From Daldinia sp. FL1419 (Eukaryota; Ascomycota; Sordariomycetes; Xylariales; Hypoxylaceae), in contig MU623502.1 of NCBI GenBank assembly GCA_025201765.1, forward strand, positions 1-64,000: 64,000 nucleotides of DNA, read 5' to 3'. The position numbers and the translations under genes are program-made. The notes beneath the pieces are model-generated. The model saw nothing but the letters and a program-made list of their open reading frames with translations, was not told where the DNA came from and searched no databases. This document shows positions 11,714-24,649 of this stretch, one piece after another. Each line of letters begins with the position of its first letter. Position 1 is the stretch's first letter.

Positions 11714-12242
11714 TAAATATTTATTAATTTTATTTAACTTTAATATTAATTAAAATTAATCTTTATTACTTATTTATTTTATATTATAATATGGAAAATT
11801 ATAAAATAATATATTAATAAATAATCTTATAAACCCTTAAACATCATTTATAACCTTATTTATAATATAAATTTATAATATTTATTAATTCTTACCAATT
11901 CTACTCAATCTTAAAATTAATTAAAATTAATCCCTATTACCTATTTATTTTATATTATAATATAAGAAATTATAAGATAATATATTAATAAATAATCCTA
12001 TAAACCCTTGAATATTACCTATAACCTTACTTACAATATAAACTTATAATATTTATTAATTCTTACTAATTTTATTTAATTTTAATATTAATTAAAATTA
12101 ATCCCTATTATTTATTTACCTTATATTATAATATAGGATATTATAAAACAACATATTAATAAACAATTTTATAAACCTTTAAAAATCATTTATAAACTTA
12201 CTTATAATACAAATTTATAATATTTATTAATCTTTACTAACT
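11714..12242. repeat. tandem repeat, ~170-bp unit, three copies
   Basis: The word ATTAAAATTAATC recurs at about 11752, 11923 and 12092 (spacing 171 and 169). The rest of the unit repeats in the same order, including TATTATAATATA and AATATTTATTAATTCTTAC. No coding frame. Confidence 0.8.
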
Positions 12243-13890
12243 TTTATTTTAATTTTAAATTTAATTTTTATTATTAATCTTAATTTATGATACAAAATAT
12301 TTAATAAAATATATTAAAAATTAATTACATAAATTTATAATTAATACCTTCTTTTTTATACTTTTAAAAATTAATATTAATTATTAATAGAAATTTAAAA
12401 CTGCATTTTCAAAATTAAAGATCCTAATAATTTATAATTAAAAATAAATAAAAATAATAAGTTTATTTTTATTTCCAATTAATATAAATAAAATAATTAT
12501 AAAAATTATTAAATATCTTTTATAATTATATTATTAAAAGAAATTATTATTATAAAAAATAATATAATTTCACAATTTAATACAAAATACCTATTATTTA
12601 TTTCTTTTACTACATTTTTAGGACCAATAATTACTTTAAAGATCCAATTAATATCAATCAAAAAATCTTAAATTTTTATTATTAAAATCAACTTTTATAT
12701 TTTTAATATATTATTTTTATTTATATTTTTAAGATATTTTTTTAATATATTTATAGCCTTAGAAATACAATTCCATTTTGCATGAATTTCCTATTAAAAT
12801 CTAATAAAAAATGTTGGATTTATGTATAAATAAAATCTTACAAATTCTTTAAGATTTTAACAAACAATTTTATTTATTTCAATTATAAAAGTCTTATACT
12901 TGAAAAAAGGAATTCACAACATAAATATTATTCCATTTAAGACCTTATTATTTCCAAAACCTTTAAATTATATTTATATAATATAATCCTTAAATTATAT
13001 AAATCTTTTCCAAATATATTTTTTTAGATAATAATATCAATTAAATAAATCTTTTAAAACATAAATAATAACAATCAAAACTACTTAATTTTTTATATAA
13101 ATTTTAATTTATTATTATTAATTTATAATTTCTTTTAATATTATAAATTTAAAAAGAATAAAGTTATAATTATGCTTTTTTTATTAAATAATATTACCCC
13201 CTTTTAAAAATCAATAACTAAATTACAAAATACTTTTAATTACTAAAAATATAAATTTATAAATTAAATTAATATTAATTATAAATTATTTATTTTATTT
13301 AAAATTAAATAAAATTATTTTAAGAATAATTTAATGGATAATGGTAATAAGGGTTTTATAAAAGGTTTTAATATTAATTTATTTTTTTTTAATTTTGTTA
13401 TTAAGTAAGAACTTTGATTACCAGTATTTTATTTCAAAAAACAAAAGATTGATAAAGATAAACAAAAAATTAAATTTTTTATTTAATATGATTTTATAAA
13501 TAACTTTAATAGTAGTGAATTAAAAATGATCTTTACTTTTAACTTTTCCAAAATAAGTATAGTAGGAAAGAAAGAATAGGGATAAATAAATTATTAATAT
13601 TTTTTTATTTTTTATAATAAATATATAAATATATAAATATATGGATATTAATTTATAAATATTAAAACTATTTTTTAAAAGAAATTTTGTTATTAATTCT
13701 TTTTTTTAAAAATTATTATTTTTTAATAAATATTTTTATTTTTATAAAAATATATATTAAATATAAAAAGGTTTAAAATTCTTTTAAATTACATATAAAT
13801 CCTAATATTGGTTTTTTTATAAGATATATTAACTATATTATGTTTTAAAATGGCACTAATTATTAGGAAAATTTAATTTAAATATAACAA
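12243..13890. other. AT-rich, unassigned degraded sequence
   Basis: About 1.6 kb without open frames. The left part (12300-13200) looks as if its old coding strand is the minus strand, because through-read translation gives fewer breaks there, but I could not match a family. The right part (13340-13850) reads better on the plus strand and may belong to the upstream part of the Helitron. Confidence 0.3.
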
Positions 13891-16800
13891 ATATTCCAAA
13901 AAGAGCTCAAATTGAGACATTAACTCCTGTTAGATAAAATTATCCTCCTAAAAGGTTAATAATATTAGAAAACCATCCTAAACCTTTTATACCTATTTAA
14001 TTATATAAAATTCTTAAATAATAGTAATTAAGATTTTTTGTTAGATGAAATCACTTTCTTAAAAGGCTAGCAATATTTATAATTAATTATTTACATAAAA
14101 GCCATAATTAGTAGGAATTGAGACCTTTTGTACAATATTTATCTTAATTGTTAAAAAATAGTTCTTTAATGATTGAAATTTATGATGGTAGGGTTATAGA
14201 TAAATAGTATAATATATATAATATATTATATTAATTGAACAAATAATTAAAGAATAAAATAGAAAAAATCGGAATTTATAATTTATATTATAAAAATAAA
14301 GATATTAATTTGGCAGAAATTCATAAATTATTTGAATTTTTATAATTATTGTTTATTGGGATTAATCCTAAAATTAAATTATTTAGAAAGAATATTTAAT
14401 ATTATAATTTAATATTTATTTTTATTTTTATATATTATAAATTTATTAATTATTCTAATAATAATATAGGATTAAGTTGTTTTTAAATAGAAAGAATTTT
14501 ATATTATTAAATTGATTTGATAGATATGATGTTGAACGAGAGATTATAATACATCCAATTGTATCTTTACAACTTATAAATAATTTTTTAATATTGAATA
14601 ATAATGAATAATAATGATTTAAATGTGGATATTTTGATATAATTATCTAAAGAAATCCATAGCAAAAATCCTTATGTGAAGAAATATGTTATTATTTGGG
14701 AATAATTGTAAGATATTATGTATTAATTAAGAGAAAGTGGAATTAATTAAATTTAAATTAAAGTAATTTTAAAGTTAAATTTAAATTTTATTATTAAAGA
14801 AGGTATTAATTGAAAATAAAAAAGTCTTCTAATAATGGATAATATTGCTGGAATTATTCTGGATATATTTAATATAAAATAATAATGAAAAGAAATTATT
14901 TTGATTAAATAAAATATTTTGGGCTTTTTTATATATTCTTATATAAAAATTCCAATTATTTACCTATCTTATATATTTTTTTTTTATCCTTTAATATAGT
15001 TATATGGAGGGATTGAATAAGATTTGATAATATTTATTGGTAGATGTGGCTATAAAAGAATGAATTTAATATTATAATAATATTTTTAGTTTTATTTTTA
15101 TAATTATTATTGGTAAGAATTAATGCCTTTTATTTTTGAATAATTTTTTTAATAGTATTTAATTGATGTTTGGGTTATAATGGAGTAGAAACTTTTTAAT
15201 CAATTATAATATAAGTAAAGTAATTTTTATAAAATTTTTAAAAATAATTTTAATAATGTAATATTAATTAAAAATATTAATATATTATTAATTAGATGTA
15301 TTATTTATTTATTAATAATATTTATAGGTTTGAAAAGATTTATGTTTTATTATTATTAAGATTTAATGGTTATTATTTGTAAATTTGGTTATTTAATGTT
15401 ATTTATTACTTTTATAGTAAATCTAAATTAATTAAAAATTAAAAATAAATTTTTTTCGGGATAGATTGTAAGTAATTGGTTTAATATTAATATAAGAATT
15501 TTTAATTAAAAACATATAATGTTTTTAAAGGATATAAAATTGTAATTATATTTTAGGGTATATATAGGGTTAATATAGATTATTAAATATTAAAAACAAA
15601 ATTTATTATATATATATTATTTAATCTTTTTAATAAATATTAATTATAATTTTTATTTATAATTAATATATATTAATAAAATGATTTATATAAAAACACC
15701 CAGGTCAGATATTAATCCGGATAATATCTTATGAAAGGTAATATTTTTAAATATAATATATAGACCTTATAGGCAAAATAAGCCAAATTCTTTATATATA
15801 ATTAAAAATACTTATTTTAAAGGCTTTTTAAAACTATTCTATACTAAAATAATAATAAATCTTAATAATTATCCAATTTATAAATAAAGATCTATAATTA
15901 AAATCTCCAATAATAATTTGAAATTACAAATATTTAATAATAATTAAATAATCCTGTACAACCTTTATTTAAATTAAAAATATTAAATTTATATTAATAT
16001 AAAAATATATGTTTTAATTAAAGTTATTAAATATATTTATAAATATATTTATAAAAATAATAATAGAATTATTGTGTATTTATAAATAGAAAAAATATAA
16101 ATTAATTTTAATTAATAGGTTTAAAATTGTGATAAGATTAATAAATATTTATATAATTAATTTATTAGGCCTATTGAAATTATAAATTAAATATTTAAAT
16201 ATTTTATTTATAATATTAAATTTAATATTTAATTTTTAACCATTTATTTCCTTAATAAGGATAAATTAATTTATAATATAAATGAAAATGTAGAATTATT
16301 AATATAAATAGTTAAATAGAGTTATTCAATATTGATTGTATAATTTGATTATAATAAAAATAATTAAAATGGGTGGTATATTTTATATTAAGATTTTTTT
16401 GGTAATTTTTGGTGGTTTTCTGGGAAAAAATAAATTAAATATATATATAAAATAAAGGGAAAAATTAATCATATTTATTTTGTCTATTTAAAAATTAGAA
16501 AGAGATTTTATTTATAAATGTTATTTATAATAATTCTAAGAATTATTAATTAATTGGACTTATTTATTTACGAGGGTATTTGATATAATATTTTTTAATA
16601 AATTTATAAAGTATAAGGCTTATTAGAAAATGAAAAATATTAAGAACATTTTTTTAAAAAAAATAAATATATTTGTTTTTAATAAATAATTAAAAATCAT
16701 ATTTACTTATATTATTAGTAATAATAATTATTAATTATTTTTAAATATATAGATTAAATATAAAAAATAATTTTATAATAATTTATTAAGGGTAATAATA

Positions 16801-18415
16801 AATTATTTTAATTCATTAATTTTTATTAAAATAATTTATTTTAATTATAGATTTTATTTAATTAAATAAATTATTATAAAAAATTAAAATTAATTAGAGA
16901 TTAATTTCTTTAATCTTATTCATAATTAAGAAAAAGAAGAAAGAAATTAATTTTTAAATAATAAATTAAGTTATGATAAAAAGTAAGAAATAACTTTATA
17001 AAACCAAACATTATTTAAATTTAATGAAAATTAATGCCTTATATTTGAAATAATTATGAAAGTAATATAAAACAATTTTTATAATATACATTTTTACTTT
17101 TAAAATATTATCAAAATTAGAAAAACCTTTTTATATTTAATATTTTGCTACTATTATTATTTAGAAGGTAAAATAATTTTATATGTAGTTTTATTAAAAG
17201 TAATAACTTTTTTATTATTTAGAAAGAAAATAGCTTATTTATGATTTAATATTTTAATTAAGTTTAATATTAATTTAATTTATTTTATTTAATAAGAATT
17301 AATGATTGTTAAGTTTTTTTAATAAATATCGTTAATTATTTAAGATAAAATAATTATATAGCATAAATACATTGTTAAAATTATTTATAAAATATTATAT
17401 AATATATAAGAAAATAATTCATTATTTAATAACATCTTTACTTTTCTTAGAAGGAACTTTACACAAATTTTACTTATAATTCGGAAAAAATTGTACCTGC
17501 AAATTATTAATATTTATTTATAAAATTTATTTATATAGATTTAATTTTAATAATTAGTTTTTATTATAAATATAAAGATTATATAAATAAATATAAACAA
17601 TATTAAATTTATTAAATGATTTTATGAAATTTTTCATAATTTTGGGTAAGATAAAATAATTCCATTATTTAATTTAGCAAAAATATTTAAAAATAATTAA
17701 TAATTATATAATTATATATATTTTTAAATATTATTAAATACAATTAATTAAATTTTTATAATTTTTTCTACCTAATATATTCTATTTATACATAATATCT
17801 TAATTAATATAATTAATAATAACTTATTTCAAAAAATCTTTAAAAAATTTAAAATATATTAATTTATTAATAATTATATTATAATAAATAATAAAAATCT
17901 CTATTAATTACTAATAAAAATAATATAATTTTTATAATTAATAGGAATGTTTTTAATTAAATTACAATTAAAAATTAATGTCTTAATTATATTATTATAT
18001 AATTTAAATCTTAATAAAAATCTTTATAATAATATTTAATTAATGGTTATTTAATTTAGAAGGTACAATATTAAAGTGCAAATAATTAAGGGAAAGTTTA
18101 ATAAAAAGGTTTATATAATTCTTAAAATAAAATTAATTCAAAATAATAATGATTAATTATTTTTATAATTTTAATAATAATTTCTAATTTTAATCTATTT
18201 TATTATAATTATAAATAAATTATAAGATTAATTTTTTAATATTATTAATATTAATTTATAATTCTTACCTTTTATTTACGGCCAATTTTAAATAATAATA
18301 TTTAAAATTAAAAGTATTTAAAAATTAAAAATATTAAAATTACCTAAATTAAATTTAAGTTTTTTAAATATAATATACTTCAAAATATTTTAAAAGTTAA
18401 TAAAAGTTATATAAT
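13891..18415 (+). pseudogene. Helitron Rep-helicase (RepHel) gene relic
   Basis: Reading through stops on the plus strand gives an almost complete fungal Helitron protein in the correct order. The Helitron-like N domain is at about 14285-15460 (LFRKNI-QYN, NNNDLNVDIL, NPYVKKY, YLIDVWVIMEQ, FGYLMLFITF). A segment at about 15740-15980 reads like the post-Rep region (GPCG-like, YPIYK, LYNLYLN). IKYIYKYIYK is at about 16024. The helicase follows at 17165-18400 (GKIILYV, SLII-DKIIIQHKYIV, then FAQIL-like). The Walker A region upstream of 17165 is not clear. Breaks are mostly stops where the family has W, Q or R, with few length changes, so mutation rather than deletion killed it. I did not find convincing Helitron termini (5' TC, 3' hairpin plus CTRR). 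Confidence 0.8.
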
Positions 18416-18429
18416 ATTAATATTTAAAA

Positions 18430-20130
18430 TAAATAATGTATATTTAAATAAATAATAATTATTTAATATATAGGAAGAATAATAAATCATTAAAAAGAAA
18501 TAAATTATTTAAATTAATAATAATTAATATAATTATATTAATATAATTAAAAAAACTGTAATATTAAAAGAATTAAAGAAATAATATAGCTTATTTTTAC
18601 CCCTTTTTATTTACCATTAAATTTATAATATCACCTAATATTTATAATATTTATTAATTAATTTTGTAAAAAAAAACCTATTAAAAATTCTAGATATTAT
18701 TATTATTTTAAAAAAATAAATTATTAATAATTCTTTAAAATTAATAAAGGTATATAATATTTGCTTTTATATTTTATTTAATTTAATTAATTATATTATT
18801 TAATTTTTTAATTTTTTATTAAATAGTTTTAAATTTATAAAATAATAGTAAAATATTATTATTATTAATTAATTTAAATTGGGATAATATTGGTTTATTT
18901 ATTGATATAATGGTGGAAATATCTCCCATTTTATTATATTTAAATAAAATTATAATATATTAATTTATTTTTTGGTAATAATTAATAAAAATTAATAATA
19001 AAAATATATATTAAATTGATATGAGCATTTATTATTATTATTATTATAATGGTAGGAAATATAGGTCTTATTAAGATAATTAAAGATAATAATATAATAA
19101 TAAAAAATATTGTTATTTTTTATGTAGTATAAATATGTTATATTTAATGGAAGAACAATTCTAACCATGAACTTATAAATAGTTGAATATGGTAAATATT
19201 TATAATTAATATAGATAAAAATATAAAAAGGGATAAAATTATTTTTATAATTATTAATAAGAGTAATGTTTAATTATAAATTATGGAGATAATGTTTTTA
19301 ATCTTTATAAAAAAATTAAAGAAATAAATATTATTTAATAAGAAATTATAAATTTTATTAATATTTAAAATAATATAATTAGAAATGAAAATAATAGAAT
19401 ATATATTAAGGTTATTTATTATATTAGTAATGATATTATTAATATATATTTTTTAAATTTATTTGAGATATTAAATTATATAAAGTATATAATTAGTGTT
19501 GATTTTAAAATTAAGGGATATTTTTTTGGATAAATTATTTATTTTAAAGATTAAATTATATAAAAGGGGGAAATATAATTTATTACAAGGGTTTTGGGTG
19601 AGAGTAGATATAAGATTTTAATTAAAGATTTTTTAAAAGTTAAATATTTTTATTTTCATTTTCTTTTGTAATAAGTTGGGTATATTTTCTGATTTAGTTG
19701 GGAGATGTTGTAGGTACCTTTGAGGTATTTGTCTTATTGGTAGTGGTTTTATATATTAAGGTTAAATTAGAATAAATATTAAAAGTTATTATAAAATATT
19801 AATTAAGATTTAAAAAAATTTAAATTTAATAATAGTTATAAAATTTTATTTAATTACATAATATATAATATAAGGTTCATAATTCCTGTGAATTTTTAAG
19901 AAGTTTTACTTAAAATAAATTAACTATAATTATTATTAAAAATAAAATATTAATATAAATAAATTTATTAAAATATAATTTATAAAAATATAAATTTAAT
20001 TTTATTATATAATAAATATATATTAAAAAATAAAATTAAAAATAGTTAAAATAGATTTGGTTATATTATAAAAGGTATAAAAGAGCATTTGAAAAAGAGT
20101 AGTTTTAATTTAAATTTAAAATAAAAATCT
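18430..20130 (+). repeat. block D, copy 1 (~1.7 kb)
   Basis: Uninterrupted copy of a long repeat whose second copy at 41785-45110 carries four insertions. Shared landmarks: TAATATATAGGAAGAATAAT at 18468, ATAATGGTGGAAATATCTCC at 18908, GGGAGATGTTGTAGGTACCT at 19700 and TATTAAGGTTAAATT at 19757. Through-read translation does not give me a family I can name. It follows the Helitron directly, so it could be its 3' region or a separate element. Confidence 0.7.
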
Positions 20131-20357
20131 ATAATTATATAATATAATAATTTATTAATAAAAGAATAAAATAATATAATTTTATTATATAATTTATTAA
20201 TAAAATAAGAAAATAATATAATATTATTATATAATAAATAAAGAAATGGAAAAGATTTAAATAAAATTATATAAAAGTATTTGGGATCAATTGGAGGTGT
20301 AAAATAATAAAAATGGGATGAGCTACGAAGTGGCTTATCTAAAAAAAACTAATATAA
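20131..20357. other. short spacer with a less-mutated word
   Basis: AT-rich with internal short direct repeats of a TTATATAATTTATTAATAAA type. GGGATGAGCTACGAAGTGGC at 20325 is better preserved. Nothing else recognised. Confidence 0.3.
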
Positions 20358-20417
20358 TATTATAATATTAAAAAGAAGGTTATAAAAGTAAGAATAAGTA
20401 ATGGTTTTTTATATAAA
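20358..20417 (+). mobile_element. LINE fragment, ~60 bp
   Basis: Matches the LINE segment around TTAAAAAGAAGGTTATAAAA and GTAATGGTTTTTTATA. It is cut at its right end by repeat C, as at 10541 but at a different point of the LINE. Confidence 0.55.
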
Positions 20418-20752
20418 CTTATGTCTTTCTTATTTCATTAGTTGTGCTATAATCCTGATTGACCAATTAGCTCCTAAAGAAATGCCCCACAATTTCGGAT
20501 GTTTTTAATTGTTGTACAATAATTTCCAATTAGAAATATATATAACATATCTCAAAAAATTATAAATTAAATTAAATTTTAAATGATAGTAATTATTAAT
20601 ATTTTTAGGTAATTTTTAAATTAATATAATAAATTAAAGTGGTTTTGAATTTTGATGTATCCTATGCACGCATTTGTGGCTTCTTGTGGCGTATAGTTTT
20701 TTTAATTAAATAAAAGCTTATATTAGTAAAATCCCTTTATAAATTATTCAAC
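20418..20752 (+). repeat. repeat C, copy 2
   Basis: Same ~330-bp unit as 10542-10870. This copy keeps more G and C: AGCTCCTAAAGAAATGCCCC, GTATCCTATGCACGCATTTG, GGCTTCTTGTGGCGTATAG. Confidence 0.75.
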
Positions 20753-23700
20753 CAAAGTATTAAACAAAAATTTTAATTTAATAAGAGTTTTAATTTAATA
20801 AAAACTTTAATAATTAAATATAAAATAATTATATTTTAAATAAAATAAATACTAATGTAATTAAATAAAAGATTAATAAAAATAATTGCTAATAATGGTA
20901 ACTAGCGTTTAAAATAATATATTTAATTAAAGATAAAAGGGTTGTAAATTATTGTATGAAGTTATATAAAAGATAATATTTAAAAGAATTAACCTAATCA
21001 AACAAAAATCAACACTTAAGGGCTTATATATTAAATAAAAGCTTTAAATAATTGCTTTTGGAGGATATACCTTACATTTCAACTACCCCATAACTAATTA
21101 TATCATAAAGAAAATAGGTATTAAAGTAATTAAATAAAATGTTAATTAATAGAGGTGATTATTGGCCTTTAAAAAGTAAAATAAATAATAGGTATATTTA
21201 ATAAAAGAAAAAAATCATGAATTATTATAAAAAATTATGATAAAAATTAATAACTCTAAAAAATTTAACTTAATCAGATAAAAATTAGTTTTTAAAGGCC
21301 TATATATTAAAAATAAACTTTTATAACTAAAGATAAAATAATTATATCCTAAAAGAATTATTAAAGTAATCAAATAAAATTATTAATAAAAATAATTATT
21401 AATAACAATAATATGTTTTTAAAAAGGTTATATTTAATAAAAGGTAAAAAAGGTCTATATTATTATATAAAACTTTACAAAAAACCTAATAATTTTATAC
21501 TTGAGAATTTAATCTAATCAAACAATAAAATAACTTTTAAAAGTTTATTCATATTTTAAAAAGTCTGTAGAAATCTAAAAAAAATTAATTTTATGAAGGC
21601 TAAAAGGGTAACTTCAATTATATAATCACACTACCCTAGTTTATTACAATAGAAAAACTAACCTAATCAAACAAGAATTAACACTTAGGGGCTTATATAT
21701 TAAATAGGTGCTCCAATTTAGGGTTAATACTATTAAATAGGAATTATAATAAAACAAAAGTTCTAATCATTTTTGTAAAAGTGCCCTACATTTTAATTAT
21801 CCTATAATAAATTAATAAATATAAATAAAATAAAAGATAAAAGGTGATTATATCCTAAAAAAAGTATTAAAATAATCAAATAAAAGGTTAATAAAAGTAA
21901 CTGCTAACAATAATAATTAACATTAAAAAAATAAAATAAATGATACTTATATTTAATAAGAAAAAGAAATTATAAATTATCGTAAAAAGTTATGAAAAAA
22001 ATTAACAATATTAAAAAGCTTTGTTTAATCAAATAAAAATCAATTCTTTAGGGTTTATATATTAAATAAGAATTTTAATTTAAGATTAATATTATTGAAT
22101 TGGAGTTCTAATAATTTTTACAAAATAAATAATTATATTTTGAAAAAAATATTAAAATGATCAGATAAAATAATTATTAAAGGTAATTATTAGTAATAGT
22201 AATGCATTTTTAAAGAGGTTATATTTAATAAAAAATATAAAAAAATATATATTAATATATGAAACTTTATAAAAATAATTCTAAAAGAATTATAATAAGT
22301 TTAAGTTGATTAAGTAAGGAAATAATTCTTAAAGGCTTATTTATGTTTTAAAAAGCCTGTAAAGATTTTAGAAAAGTTAATTTTATAAAGGAAATAAGGT
22401 TTTGTAAAGTAGCTTTAATTATGTAATTATATTATTTTGTTTTTATGTGGTATTAAATAAGAATTTTAATAGTTCTTGTAGAATATGCCTTACATTTTAG
22501 TTATTTTATAGGTAATAAATTAAAAGGTTGAATAGGATAAAAGTTGTAAGGTAATTATATTTAAAAAAAATAATATTAAAATGATTAGATGGAAGGTAAT
22601 AAAAGTAATTATTTATTATTATATGAGTTTGAGGATGTAAGGTAATAATATCCTAAGGAGAAGGATAGAATGATTGGGTAAAATATTTAATAAAGGTGAT
22701 TGTTTATTATTAATAGCGTGTACGATGAGGTTATAATTAAAAGAAATGTATATTATTTATATGAACCTTTATGAAAATGATCTTTTATGAATTATATAGA
22801 ACTTAAATTAATTAAACAGAATCTAAAAAACCTGAATTGCTTGAAAAACTTAAACTAATCAAATAAAAAAAATAACTCTCAAAGGCCTATTTATATCCAA
22901 AAAAGCTATGGAAACCTAAGAAATCTAACTCTAAAAAAACTAATAGGGTCTTTACAAAATTACATCTATTACCTAATAATATTATATTTGTTTAATAAGA
23001 AAATCATATACTATTATAAAAAATTATAAAAAAATTAATAATTTTAAAAGACTTAACCTAATTAAATAAAAATTAGTTCTTAAAGGTTTACATATTAAAA
23101 ATAAATTTTTATAATTAAATATAAAATAATTATATTTTAAGAAAACTATTAAAATAATTAAATAAAATAATTAATAGAAATGGTTATTAATAACAATAAC
23201 ATATTTTTAAAGAGATTATATTTAATAAAAAATAAAAAAAATGTATATTATTACATAAAACTTTATAAGAAAATTAATGATTTTATACTTAAGAATTTAA
23301 TTTAATTAGAAAAGAAAATAATTTTTAAAAACTTATTTATATCCAGAAAAAGCCTATAGAGATTTTAAAAGGAGTTGTTCTATGGAAATTAATAGGATTT
23401 TATAAACTAACTTTAATTATATAATTATATTACCCCAATTTATTATAATAAAGAATTTTATCTAATTAAACAAAAATAAACTCTTAAAAACCTATAAATT
23501 AAATAGGAGTTTTAATAGTTTTCATAAAATATACCCTACACTTCAACTACCCTATAACAAGCCAAAAACTATAAAAGAATAAAAGATATAAAGTAATTAT
23601 ATCTTAAAGAAGGTATTAAGATGATTAGGTAAAATAATTATTAAAAGTAATTGCTTACCAATAATAATATATTATAAGAGATTATATTAAAAAAGAACTA

Positions 23701-23905
23701 ATACTATATATTATTACACAAAAACTTTATAAAAATAATTTTTAAAAAACTATAATATATTCAAATTGATTGAATAAGAAAAACAACTCTCAAAGCTTAT
23801 TTATATCTAAAAAAGTTATGGAGATCTTAGAAAAGTTAGTTTTATAAAGGCTAATAGGGTTTTGTAAAATAGTTCTAATTACATAATTTAGTATTAAATT
23901 AATAA
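20753..23905 (+). repeat. MITE-A cluster, plus orientation (several nested or adjoining units)
   Basis: Contains about five degenerate MITE-A units. Landmarks are a GGATATGCCTTACA-type core (near 21063, 21780, 22490, 23530), GGTGATTATATCCTAAAGAA-like words, and the right end AAAAAGCCTGTAGAGAT...GGCTAATAGGG...TAATTATATTACCC (near 21560, 22350, 22900, 23350, 23810). No open frame beyond chance. Confidence 0.65.
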
Positions 23906-23962
23906 TTTTAGAATGAGAGTAATTAATCCTAAATATCAAACTAATCATGAAGCAACCAATCC
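23906..23962 (+). repeat. hairpin-bearing LTR-like fragment (family H)
   Basis: GAGAGTAATTAATCC followed by an AAACTAATCATGAAGCAACC word. The same sequence occurs at 31335-31400 and 33286-33345 (minus strand) and about 56905-56960 (plus strand), where it directly precedes copia sequence. Confidence 0.5.
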
Positions 23963-23974
23963 CAAAAAAATAAT

Positions 23975-24402
23975 ATTAAATTATTTATATATATTTATAT
24001 TTTGTACAAATTACATATACTTTAATTTTTTTTAGAATAATCTTTTTATAATGTAATAATATTTTTATTATTTATTAAAAAAAATAATAAAATTATTTTA
24101 AATTTTATTATTATTTTATATTTAAATTATTACCATATTATTTCATAAGGTTTAGGCATTATAATATATTAAATATTTTTTATATTAAAATTTAATTATT
24201 TTAATTAAAAGGTAAGTTTTCATAAAAATATAAGGTAAAATGAAAATTATAATAATATAATTTAATTAAATAAATAATAGGTAGATTTTTTCCAGAATAT
24301 AGTTCTTATTTGGAACATATACCAAAAGATGGACCGGATACCTATAATATATTTTAGGTAAATCGGAGTAATAATAAATAAATAAATAAATAAATAAATA
24401 AT
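23975..24402 (+). mobile_element. 5'-truncated LINE copy
   Basis: LINE 3' end from the TTATATTTTGTACAAATTAC part to GGACCGGATACC and a TAAA-repeat tail ending near 24402. I could not define a clear target-site duplication. Confidence 0.75.
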
Positions 24403-24645
24403 AAAATTATAAAAAAGATTTTATTAATAAAAGATTAAATGTTATTAATAATATAAATTTAATTAGGAATAATAATAAATTTAAAAAAAAACATTTTAAT
24501 TATATTTTTATTAAATTTAAAGAAGATGAAGAAATTATTATAACTTTTACAAATAAACAATTTATTAATATAATAAATAAAGTTATAAGAAATATATATT
24601 AAAAGGTTAAGAAAATGGATTTTAATATCCCATACCCATTAAAAA
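24403..24645 (+). pseudogene. probable upstream part of the Ty3/gypsy relic
   Basis: AT-rich, with a lysine-rich through-read frame on the plus strand. It sits directly left of the inverted-repeat element that splits this region from the gypsy pol at 25510. Family assignment here is by position only. Confidence 0.3.
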
Positions 24646-24649
24646 AAGA

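Noticed and set aside
20325..20350. Helitron 3' hairpin (GAGCTACGAAGTGGC region)
   Set aside because: The stem is imperfect, no CTRR end follows at the right spacing, and it lies ~1.9 kb beyond the coding relic behind block D.
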